Both the position numbers and the translations under genes were made by a program. The notes under the pieces are model-generated. The model was not told where the DNA came from, made no database searches, and saw only the letters and a program-made list of their open reading frames with translations. A stretch of 64,000 nt of DNA, taken from contig CACMZO010000002.1 of NCBI GenBank assembly GCA_902618195.1, positions 1-64,000 on the forward strand. Reading direction: 5' to 3'. Shown here one piece after another: positions 10,513 to 17,778 of the stretch (position 1 is the stretch's first letter; every line of letters begins with the position of its first letter). The DNA is from an uncultured SAR116 cluster alpha proteobacterium (GTDB taxonomy: Bacteria > Pseudomonadota > Alphaproteobacteria > Puniceispirillales > Marisalimonadaceae).

Positions 10513-11022
10513 TTAGTAAACAGAATGAATAGCTGTAACAACTACTCCCCAAATTTCAATGTTCATATCTTCTTTTATCTCAATTGGTTTATATAAAGTA
10601 TTCTCTGGCATTAAAATTAATTTTCCAGATTCCTTATATAGCCTTTTAACGGTCATGTGACCATCAACTACAGCAATAACTATTTTGCCATGTGAAGGTT
10701 TTAAACTTCTATCTACTATCAATATATCATTATCATTAATTCCAGCGCCGATCATAGAATCTCCAGTAACACGAACAAAAAAAGTTGCGGCTGGATGTTT
10801 AACTAAATGGCTATTTAAATCTAAATTTCTTTCTAAATGATCATCTGCAGGTGAAGGAAACCCCGCAGATATTTTACAACTATACAAGGGTAATTCTGAA
10901 TCTAAATGAACTACTTCATCTTTCAAAAAATTAGGTAAATCAAATATTTTAACACTATCTTGAGGTGAATAATGTCCATTTAAAATTAATATCTCTTTTG
11001 TTTTTTCTATACTTTCAATCAT
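10513..11022 (-). CDS. umuD: UmuD, self-cleaving Pol V subunit (LexA/S24 family)
   Basis: After RecA-stimulated autocleavage UmuD' joins UmuC to form DNA polymerase V. The 169-residue sequence aligns with E. coli UmuD from SAGFPSPADD onwards. The presumed scissile bond is Ala53-Gly54 (Cys-Gly in E. coli UmuD), the nucleophile is Ser89 in GDSMIGAG, and the general base is Lys126 in MTVKRLY. The N-terminal arm is about 29 residues longer than in E. coli. There is no DNA-binding wing-helix domain, so it is not LexA. The ATG at 11022 is preceded by a good AGAGGA ribosome site, and an exact alphaproteobacterial SOS box lies directly upstream. Confidence 0.94.
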   Translation of the reverse strand: MIESIEKTKEILILNGHYSPQDSVKIFDLPNFLKDEVVHLDSELPLYSCKISAGFPSPADDHLERNLDLNSHLVKHPAATFFVRVTGDSMIGAGINDNDILIVDRSLKPSHGKIVIAVVDGHMTVKRLYKESGKLILMPENTLYKPIEIKEDMNIEIWGVVVTAIHSVY

Positions 11023-11035
11023 TTAATTCCTCTTT

Positions 11036-11050
11036 GTTCATGTTTTGTTC
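11036..11050 (-). promoter_or_regulatory. LexA operator (SOS box GTTC-N7-GTTC) for umuDC
   Basis: The plus strand reads GTTCATGTTTTGTTC, an exact match to the GTTC-N7-GTTC consensus of alphaproteobacterial LexA. It lies 13 bp upstream of the umuD start codon. On the transcribed minus strand a TATAAAT element (11052-11058) adjoins the box, so LexA bound here would block promoter escape. It is the only exact copy noticed in the window. Confidence 0.9.
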
Positions 11051-11109
11051 TATTTATACATAAAAAAAGATGATTGAAAAGTTTTTTCAACAGTAATTAA
11101 AAAAAAATA

Positions 11110-11376
11110 TTAAGATTTTTTATATTTATCTATTAATGACTCTAGATCATGGTCAACATTTTCGTCATAACCATGTTTTGATGAAAAAAATGCTAAGGCC
11201 ATTAGACCTGAGCCAATAATAAAAGACATAACAATGCAAATTATAATAGCGAAAAATCCGTGATTGCTAATACTTATAAAATCCCAATTAAACCATAGTT
11301 TAATAGCAAAATATAATACAAGAAATAATACTGCTAAAAAAATAGATATAATTATCTTATTTTTGGTAAAAAACAT
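11110..11376 (-). CDS. Small two-TM membrane protein of unknown function
   Basis: This 88-residue protein is not recognised as a named family. Two hydrophobic helices are clear: residues about 8-28 (IIISIFLAVLFLVLYFAI) and about 42-65 (FFAIIICIVMSFIIGSGLMA). They are followed by a charged cytosolic-type tail, KHGYDENVDHDLESLIDKYK. It begins 10 bp after the amidohydrolase stop on the same strand, so the two are probably cotranscribed. Small proteins with this GLMA...GYD layout are known to me as hypothetical genes beside amidohydrolases in other Alphaproteobacteria, but no function is known. Confidence 0.7.
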   Translation of the reverse strand: MFFTKNKIIISIFLAVLFLVLYFAIKLWFNWDFISISNHGFFAIIICIVMSFIIGSGLMALAFFSSKHGYDENVDHDLESLIDKYKKS

Positions 11377-11386
11377 AAGTATAAAA

Positions 11387-12574
11387 TCAACTTTCTACCG
11401 ACAACTGATTTTCAACAAGATTATACCAGTAAGAGATACCTAATGGAATAATTTCATCGTTAAAATCATATTTTGAATTATGTAGCATACAACCACTTTT
11501 CCCTTCACCTGCTCCTAACCATATATAAGCTCCTGGCTTTTTTTCAAGCATATAAGCAAAATCTTCAGCGCCCATAGATGGTGCAAGATTATCTTTAACA
11601 GCTTTATTTTTCACTACTTTTTTTGCAACTTCAATAGCAACATCACTTTCCATCGAAGTATTAATAGTAACAGGATAACCCTCATTAATTTCAACCTTTG
11701 CAGCACAACCGTAAGCATTTGCAGTTGAATTGCAAATATCAATAAATTGTTCTTTAACTAAGGATCTTGTTTTAGGATTCAATGTTCTTATCGTTCCAAT
11801 AAAATTAGCATCTTGTGGGATAATATTAAAAGCTGTACCAGATTCTATTTTAGTAACGGAAACAACAACTGGATCAAGAGGGTTTTGTTTTCTAGAAACT
11901 ATCTGCTGTAAAGATTGTATCACGCCAGAAGTAGCAATTATTGGATCAGATGCATGATGCGGAGAAGCAGCATGACCTCCAACACCATTAATTAATACTC
12001 TGAATTGATCAAATGATGCCATTACGGGACCTTTATGAACAGCTATTTCTCCAACATCTAAACCTGGCCAGTTATGTAACCCCCAAACACTTTCCATTGG
12101 AAAATTATCAAAAAGACCATCATTGATCATTTTTAAACCACCACCGCCTCCTTCTTCAGCTGGTTGAAAAATAAAATATACTGTACCACTGAATTTTTTT
12201 TCTTTTGAAAGAATTTTTGCTGCACCAAGAAGCATAGCAACATGTCCGTCATGACCACAAGCATGCATTTTTCCTAAAAACTTTGACTTATAGTCAAAAT
12301 CATTTTCTTCTTCAATAGGGAGTGCATCCATATCAGCTCTTAAACCTATTGAACGATTACTTTTATGTTCTTGAGAGTTAGAACCTTTTAAAACTCCTAT
12401 AACACCTGTTTTTCCAATCTTATTATGAACTTCTATCCCAAATGATTTTAATTTTTCAGCAATAAACTCTGCAGTCCAATTTTCTTCATAACAAAGTTCT
12501 GGATTAGCATGAAGTTCATGTCTCCAGGTGGTAACCTCTTCATGGATCTTTTTAATGTTTTCTGAAATATTCAT
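11387..12574 (-). CDS. M20D-family amidohydrolase (hippurate hydrolase/N-acyl-amino-acid deacylase-like)
   Basis: Zinc-type amidohydrolase predicted to remove acyl groups from N-acyl amino acids. The 395-residue protein shows all M20D landmarks: LRADMDALPIEEEN, the metal-binding MHACGHDGH around residue 105, QPAEEGGGGG with the catalytic Glu pair, GVGGHAASPHHASDP in the dimerisation domain, and C-terminal PSMGAEDFAY. The metal-bridging Cys of this subfamily is in HACGHD. The true substrate (hippurate, indole-acetyl conjugates, acetyl amino acids) cannot be told from sequence. The gene is divergent from the MFS transporter, with 70 bp between starts, and the transporter may import the substrate. 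Confidence 0.9.
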   Translation of the reverse strand: MNISENIKKIHEEVTTWRHELHANPELCYEENWTAEFIAEKLKSFGIEVHNKIGKTGVIGVLKGSNSQEHKSNRSIGLRADMDALPIEEENDFDYKSKFLGKMHACGHDGHVAMLLGAAKILSKEKKFSGTVYFIFQPAEEGGGGGLKMINDGLFDNFPMESVWGLHNWPGLDVGEIAVHKGPVMASFDQFRVLINGVGGHAASPHHASDPIIATSGVIQSLQQIVSRKQNPLDPVVVSVTKIESGTAFNIIPQDANFIGTIRTLNPKTRSLVKEQFIDICNSTANAYGCAAKVEINEGYPVTINTSMESDVAIEVAKKVVKNKAVKDNLAPSMGAEDFAYMLEKKPGAYIWLGAGEGKSGCMLHNSKYDFNDEIIPLGISYWYNLVENQLSVES

Positions 12575-12644
12575 TGTTTAATAATGTGTTTGAGTATAAT
12601 GATTAAAAGCTAAAAAACAAATGTTTCTATAGATAAATATTAAA

Positions 12645-13901
12645 ATGAAAAATCCAAGCACATTAACTCAAAAAATGTTATTTGTCTTTTTGCCATTTTC
12701 AGCTGGTTACTTTTTGTCATATGTTTACAGATCTACTAATGCAATTTTAGCTCCATATCTTAACCAAGACTTAGGAATTAATGCGGAACAACTTGGCCTA
12801 ATTACTTCAGTTTATTTTTTAACATTTGCTTTATTTCAATTACCATTAGGAATTCTACTTGATAAATTTGGAGCAAGAAAAGTACAAACCGTTTTGTTTG
12901 TTATAGCATCATTAGGTGCATCATTATTTGCATTAGGTGATTCTGTATTTTCTTTAACGGTAGGAAGAGGTTTAATAGGCTTAGGCGTTTCTGGTGCTCT
13001 AATGGGTGCTTTTAAAGCGATGTCTATTTGGTTTCCAAAAGAACGACTAAGTTTATTAGTTGCACTATTTTTAGCTGTAGGAGGATTAGGTGCAATCTCA
13101 GCGTCATCACCTTTAGAATATCTACTTCAAATAACCGATTGGAGAACTATTTATTTTGCTTTATCTTTAATAACCTTAATAGTTGGTTTTTTAATTTTTA
13201 TAATTGTGCCAGAAAAAAAAATCACATATGAAAAAGAAGAACCAGTATTAAAAGTTCTTAAAATAATTTACACTAACTATCATTTTTGGAGAGCTGGCCC
13301 TTTAGCAGGTTTGGTAGGTGGAACAACAATGGCAATTCAAGGCTTATGGGCAGGGCCTTGGCTTGCTGATGTTGGAAAATTTAGTCAAACAGAAATAGCT
13401 GAAATCCTTTTTTTATTTACAATATTTATGACAATTGGAATAATACTTATGGGTATCATATCAGACAATTTAAGACGAAAAAATATTTCAACAATTACTG
13501 TCATGGTTGGAATGATAATTATATTAATTATCCCAACTGCGGTTATAACTTTTGGGCTACTTCCAAAAGCAATATGGCCTTGGGTTTTATTTAGCTTAAC
13601 CTCTTTTTGTGCAACATTATCATATTCAGGATTAAGTGACTACTTTCCATTGAATTACGCAGGAAGAGTCTCAACAGCTGTGAATTTAATAACATTTATG
13701 GTTGCCTTTATTGCTCAATATGCGATGGGAGCGATAATGCAATTTATTGAGCCAGGAAAAATGACTGGCTACTCATTATTCTCTTACCAGGTAAGCTTTG
13801 GTGTTTTTCTTGGGTTAATAATAATTTTACTAATCAATTATTTTATAATGACTTATTTTAAAAATACTATGGATAATATCTCTGGCATTCCCAAAGAGTA
13901 G
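12645..13901 (+). CDS. MFS transporter
   Basis: A 418-residue major facilitator with about 12 predicted membrane helices and a central charged loop (VPEKKITYEKEEPVLK, around residue 195). The loop 2-3 signature is visible as GILLDKFGARK near residue 75. Substrate is unknown. It is divergent from the amidohydrolase, so uptake of an acylated amino acid or related organic acid is a guess from context only. Its 3' end overlaps the convergent pdxH gene by 35 bp; both C-termini look complete, so the overlap appears real. Confidence 0.9.
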   Translation: MKNPSTLTQKMLFVFLPFSAGYFLSYVYRSTNAILAPYLNQDLGINAEQLGLITSVYFLTFALFQLPLGILLDKFGARKVQTVLFVIASLGASLFALGDSVFSLTVGRGLIGLGVSGALMGAFKAMSIWFPKERLSLLVALFLAVGGLGAISASSPLEYLLQITDWRTIYFALSLITLIVGFLIFIIVPEKKITYEKEEPVLKVLKIIYTNYHFWRAGPLAGLVGGTTMAIQGLWAGPWLADVGKFSQTEIAEILFLFTIFMTIGIILMGIISDNLRRKNISTITVMVGMIIILIIPTAVITFGLLPKAIWPWVLFSLTSFCATLSYSGLSDYFPLNYAGRVSTAVNLITFMVAFIAQYAMGAIMQFIEPGKMTGYSLFSYQVSFGVFLGLIIILLINYFIMTYFKNTMDNISGIPKE

Positions 13902-14460
13902 GGTGATCTGATGGTTTTAAAATAAACCTATCATGTAATCTAAAATCTCCATCTTGCCAAAATTCAAACTCATTTGGTGTAATTTTGAATCCACCCCAAT
14001 GCTTTGGTCGTGGTACATTCTCATCAAATTTATTTTTGAATTCTTCAACTCTTTTTAATAAAGTCTCTCTATTTTTTAACGGTTGTGATTGAATAGAAGC
14101 CCAAGCACCTATTCTACTACCTAATGACCGACTTTCAAAATATTTATCTGATACTTTTTCGGGAATTTTATCAATTTCACCGACAACCCTTACTTGACGA
14201 TTTAAAGACTTCCAATAGAAACATATTGCAACTTTACCTGTTTCAAAAATTTCTTTAGATTTTCTACTTTCATAATTTGTATAAAAAACAAAGTTTCTAT
14301 TAATAATATCTTTCAATAAAACTGTTCTTACAGATGGAAATCCGTTTTTGGACACAGTAGCTATTTGCATAGCGTTAGGATCTCTAATTTCTTTATCCTG
14401 TGCCTGTTTAAACCATTTTTGAAATAATTCGATTGGGTCTATTTTTTTATCTAATTCCAT
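13867..14460 (-). CDS. pdxH: Pyridoxamine 5'-phosphate oxidase
   Basis: FMN enzyme that makes pyridoxal phosphate from pyridoxine or pyridoxamine phosphate. The 197-residue protein has the family sequence from DPNAMQIATVSKNGFPSVRTVLLK through the FMN-binding FYTNYESRKSKEI and AICFYWKSLNRQVRVVGE, to the C-terminal GDFRLHDRF...WECQRYYP. The length is close to the E. coli enzyme (218) after allowing for a shorter N-terminus. It is convergent with the MFS gene and divergent from the glycine-zipper gene. Confidence 0.95.
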   Translation of the reverse strand: MELDKKIDPIELFQKWFKQAQDKEIRDPNAMQIATVSKNGFPSVRTVLLKDIINRNFVFYTNYESRKSKEIFETGKVAICFYWKSLNRQVRVVGEIDKIPEKVSDKYFESRSLGSRIGAWASIQSQPLKNRETLLKRVEEFKNKFDENVPRPKHWGGFKITPNEFEFWQDGDFRLHDRFILKPSDHPTLWECQRYYP

Positions 14461-14480
14461 AATTTATTATGTTCAAATTT

Positions 14481-14507
14481 TTGCCATATTTGTGAATATT
14501 ATATAGT
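14481..14507 (+). promoter_or_regulatory. Possible sigma70-type promoter for the glycine-zipper gene
   Basis: TTGCCA at 14481-14486 and TATAGT at 14502-14507 lie in the 70-bp divergent gap. The 15-bp spacer is shorter than the usual 16-18. An AAAGGA ribosome site follows just before the ATG at 14531. It is only a weak motif call. Confidence 0.35.
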
Positions 14508-14530
14508 CTAAATTAAAAGGAATTAAAGTA

Positions 14531-15058
14531 ATGAAATTTATATTTAGTATTTTATTTATATTTTTATCTTCTGTTAGCTTCTCAAAAACTATAACTACGT
14601 TAACAAACGGATATGTAGAAACTGTAGAAGTTTTAAAAAAATATGTAACTCAGAATATACCTAAAAGAGAAAAAGTGTGCGAGATTAAAAGAGTTCCTGC
14701 ACAAAAAGCTTCTCAAGGATTTGGCGCTGATAATTTAATTGGAGCTTTAATTGGAGGTGCAATTGGAAATAAAATTGGTGAAGGTGGTGGAAAACAGGGA
14801 TCTACTGCTATAGGCGCCTTGATCGGTTCAGAAATAGTAAGAAATGATAAACAGGCTAGAGCAAGCAACAATGAATTTGTTGAAAAAGAAGTCTGTAGAA
14901 TTCAAAATATTACATATACAGAGACATCCGAGCAAATAACGGGTTACAAATTGAATATTGATATTGACGGTCAAGTTTTAGAATTCATAAGCAATAAGTC
15001 TTACAATCCTGGTGATATAATAGGGATTAGAAAAAAAATTATTTATTCTATAGATTAA
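14531..15058 (+). CDS. Exported glycine-zipper 2TM-domain protein
   Basis: A 175-residue envelope protein with an N-terminal signal peptide (MKFIFSILFIFLSSVSFSK) lacking a lipobox cysteine, so it is probably periplasmic or outer-membrane associated and not a lipoprotein. The central segment NLIGALIGGAIGNKIGEGGG...AIGALIGSEI (about residues 68-100) is a glycine-zipper 2TM repeat as in the rickettsial 17-kDa antigen family. The C-terminal third (ITGYKLNIDIDGQVLEF) resembles the conserved tail seen in such proteins. A ribosome site AAAGGA precedes the ATG. Function is unknown; family members are linked to envelope integrity. Confidence 0.82.
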   Translation: MKFIFSILFIFLSSVSFSKTITTLTNGYVETVEVLKKYVTQNIPKREKVCEIKRVPAQKASQGFGADNLIGALIGGAIGNKIGEGGGKQGSTAIGALIGSEIVRNDKQARASNNEFVEKEVCRIQNITYTETSEQITGYKLNIDIDGQVLEFISNKSYNPGDIIGIRKKIIYSID

Positions 15059-15130
15059 TTTAAATAATTTTATCTGTTTAAATTAATAATAATCTATTAT
15101 AGTAAATAAACTTATACAAAGTGTATCTAT

Positions 15131-15943
15131 ATGAATAATTTAATGAAAGATAAACGTGGCTTAGTCATGGGAGTTGCTAATGACAAGTCCATTGGTTGGG
15201 GAATTGCTAAAGCTATTGCCAATCAAGGAGGGGAGCTTGCATTCACTTATCAAGGTGAGGCACTAAAAAAAAGAGTTATTCCATTAGCAGATAGCGTAAA
15301 TTCTGATATAGTTCTTCCCTGCGATGTCTCAAACGATGAAGATATAGATGATACTTTTAATGAGCTAAAAAAAAAATGGCCTAAAATTGATTTCCTAGTT
15401 CATGCTATTGCTTTTTCAGATAAAGATGAGCTCAAAGGTGAATATATCGATACATCAAGGGAAAATTTTTTAAATACTATGGATATTTCAGTATATTCAT
15501 TTACAGCAATTGCTCGACGAGCATCTATAATGATGCCTGATGGTGGATCATTATTAACTTTAAGTTATTATGGTGCTGAAAAAGTTATGCCACATTACAA
15601 CGTTATGGGGTTAGCTAAATCTGCTCTTGAAGCTTCTGTTAGATACTTAGCTACGGATTTAGGTAAAGATAAAATTAGAGTTAATAGTATATCTGCAGGG
15701 CCAATTAAAACTCTTGCAGCAAGTGGAATTGGAGATTTTAGATATATTTTAAAATGGAATGAATATAATTCACCAATGAAAAGAAATGTTACATTAGACG
15801 ATGTAGGTGGAAGTGCTGTATACCTGCTTTCCGACATGTCAACAGGTGTATCTGGTGAAACTCATCATGTAGATTGCGGTTATCATGTTGTAGGAATGAA
15901 AGCAATTGATGCTCCAGATATGACAGCTCCTAAGAATAATTGA
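15131..15943 (+). CDS. fabI: Enoyl-[acyl-carrier-protein] reductase (NADH)
   Basis: Carries out the last reduction in each round of fatty acid chain extension (FASII). The 270-residue SDR-type sequence has the FabI cofactor loop [15 protein letters not shown] at residues 14-28. The catalytic Tyr156 and Lys163 lie in [20 protein letters not shown], and SYYGAE (Tyr146/147) comes just before. [13 protein letters not shown] matches the substrate-loop region of alphaproteobacterial FabI. It lies 4 bp upstream of aroC and is probably cotranscribed. Confidence 0.96.
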   Translation: MNNLMKDKRGLVMGVANDKSIGWGIAKAIANQGGELAFTYQGEALKKRVIPLADSVNSDIVLPCDVSNDEDIDDTFNELKKKWPKIDFLVHAIAFSDKDELKGEYIDTSRENFLNTMDISVYSFTAIARRASIMMPDGGSLLTLSYYGAEKVMPHYNVMGLAKSALEASVRYLATDLGKDKIRVNSISAGPIKTLAASGIGDFRYILKWNEYNSPMKRNVTLDDVGGSAVYLLSDMSTGVSGETHHVDCGYHVVGMKAIDAPDMTAPKNN

Positions 15944-15947
15944 TATA

Positions 15948-17042
15948 ATGTCATATAACTCATTTGGTAATTTATTTAGATTTACAAGCTATGGTGAAAG
16001 CCATGGACCTGCTATTGGATGCATAGTAGATGGAGTTCCACCAAACATTAGCCTCAATGAAAAAGATATCCAAAAACTTCTTGATAGGAGGAAACCTGGG
16101 CAATCAAAATTTGTAAGCCAAAGGAAAGAAAGTGATAAAGTCGAAATTCTTTCAGGTGTTTTTGAAAGTAAAACAACTGGTCATCCTATTGCATTAAATA
16201 TAAAAAATGAAGATCAAAGAAGTAAAGATTATAACGAAATTGCTAATAAATTTAGACCAAGTCATGCTGATATAACATACCACGAAAAATACAAAATTCG
16301 AGATTATAGAGGTGGTGGAAGATCAAGTGCAAGAGAAACAGCAGTAAGAGTTGCAGCTGGAGCAATTGCTTTTAAAATACTAGAAGAACGTTTTCCAAAA
16401 CTATTCATTAAAGCTAGTGTAATTCAAATAGGAGAACATAAAATTAACAAAGACAATTTTTCATGGAATGAAGTAGATAATAACCCATTTTTTTGTGCAG
16501 ATAAAGAGACTGTATCAATTTGGGAAAAAAGTTTAAATTCATTAAGAAAAAGTGGAAATAGTACTGGTGCAATTATAGAAATTATAGCTGAAAATGTTCC
16601 AAAGGGTATTGGAAGTCCTATTTATAAAAAACTTGATTCTCAAATTGCAGAAGGATTAATGTCTATAAATGCTGTAAAAGGGGTAGAAATAGGATCTGGC
16701 TTCAAGTCAGCTTCATCTACTGGGAGTCAAAATAATGATGAAATATTTCCAGATAATGATGGTGGATATATTTTTAATTCAAATAACGCAGGTGGAATTT
16801 TAGGTGGAATTTCAACAGGTCAACCAATAGTCGCTAACTTCGCTGTAAAGCCAACAAGTTCTATATTAATAGAAAAAAATTCGGTTGATGTTGAAAATCA
16901 AAAAACAAAAATTATTACTAAAGGCAGACATGATCCTTGTGTCGGAATTAGGGCTGTACCAATAGCAGAAGCTATGATGGCTATTATATTAGTAGATCAA
17001 ATTATGATGCATGATGCACAAATTGGTTCTTTAGCTAAATAA
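15948..17042 (+). CDS. aroC: Chorismate synthase
   Basis: Final shikimate-pathway enzyme, converting EPSP to chorismate with reduced FMN. The 364-residue protein carries the family signatures [17 protein letters not shown] near the N-terminus, [20 protein letters not shown] near residue 125, and [17 protein letters not shown] near the C-terminus. Length is normal. It begins 4 bp after the fabI stop and is convergent with tlyA (9-bp gap). Confidence 0.97.
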   Translation: MSYNSFGNLFRFTSYGESHGPAIGCIVDGVPPNISLNEKDIQKLLDRRKPGQSKFVSQRKESDKVEILSGVFESKTTGHPIALNIKNEDQRSKDYNEIANKFRPSHADITYHEKYKIRDYRGGGRSSARETAVRVAAGAIAFKILEERFPKLFIKASVIQIGEHKINKDNFSWNEVDNNPFFCADKETVSIWEKSLNSLRKSGNSTGAIIEIIAENVPKGIGSPIYKKLDSQIAEGLMSINAVKGVEIGSGFKSASSTGSQNNDEIFPDNDGGYIFNSNNAGGILGGISTGQPIVANFAVKPTSSILIEKNSVDVENQKTKIITKGRHDPCVGIRAVPIAEAMMAIILVDQIMMHDAQIGSLAK

Positions 17043-17051
17043 ATTTTCAAA

Positions 17052-17741
17052 TTACTTTTGACCATAAATTAGAAATTCTTTGTTGCCTTTTGGCCCAAGT
17101 ATAGGACTGTCAATAATACCTTTTATACTTAATTCAATTTCATTTTCAAAAAAAGCTGTTATATCATCCACAACCATCTGATGGTGTTCAGCATTGTTTA
17201 CAACACCTCCTTTTCCTAAAAGGTCTTTTCCAATTTCAAATTGTGGCTTAATTAAACTTATGATCCAGCCATTTTTTTTTAAGAATTTAATATTTGGTTT
17301 AATGACTTTTTTCAATGATATAAATGACACATCACAAACAATAGCATCTAACTCATTCCTAATAATATCACTATCTAAATACCTTGCATTTGTTTTTTCT
17401 AGCACCTCTACACGAGCGTTATTTCTTAAATTCCAATCTAATTGTCCATAACCAACGTCCACACTATAAACTTTTCTTGCTCCTTTTTTAATTAACACAT
17501 CTGTAAAACCTCCTGTACTAGAACCTATATCCATTGCTATTATGCCAGTACAATCAACTTCAAAATCATTTATAGCTTTATCTAATTTGTAGCCTCCACG
17601 TGAAACCCACATTTTATCTTTTTGTTTTAAAATTAAATTGCAATTTATTTCGACTTTAGTCCCTGGTTTATCAATCCTTTGTGAATCAATAAATACATTA
17701 CCTGATAAAATTAGTCCGATTGCTTCTTGTCTGCTTTTCAC
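17052..17741 (-). CDS. tlyA: TlyA-family rRNA 2'-O-methyltransferase/hemolysin-like protein; 5' end uncertain
   Basis: TlyA proteins join an S4 RNA-binding domain to a FtsJ/RrmJ-like SAM methyltransferase that modifies ribosomal RNA. Visible are the S4 piece SRQEAIGLILSGNVFIDSQR, the SAM motif AMDIGSSTGGFTDVLIKKGA, DVSFISLKKV and the C-terminal LGPKGNKEFLIYG. The tracked start is a GTG at 17741, but the in-frame upstream codons read TRVRIDKLLFDKSLV, the expected first S4 helix. No ATG, GTG or TTG exists between that segment and the stop 15 codons farther up. The real start may be ATA at 17786 (overlapping the dxs stop) or ATT at 17771, giving up to 244 residues. It follows dxs in the same operon. 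Confidence 0.88.
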   Translation of the reverse strand: MKSRQEAIGLILSGNVFIDSQRIDKPGTKVEINCNLILKQKDKMWVSRGGYKLDKAINDFEVDCTGIIAMDIGSSTGGFTDVLIKKGARKVYSVDVGYGQLDWNLRNNARVEVLEKTNARYLDSDIIRNELDAIVCDVSFISLKKVIKPNIKFLKKNGWIISLIKPQFEIGKDLLGKGGVVNNAEHHQMVVDDITAFFENEIELSIKGIIDSPILGPKGNKEFLIYGQK

Positions 17742-17778
17742 AAGACTTTTATCAAAGAGTAATTTATCAATACGAACT

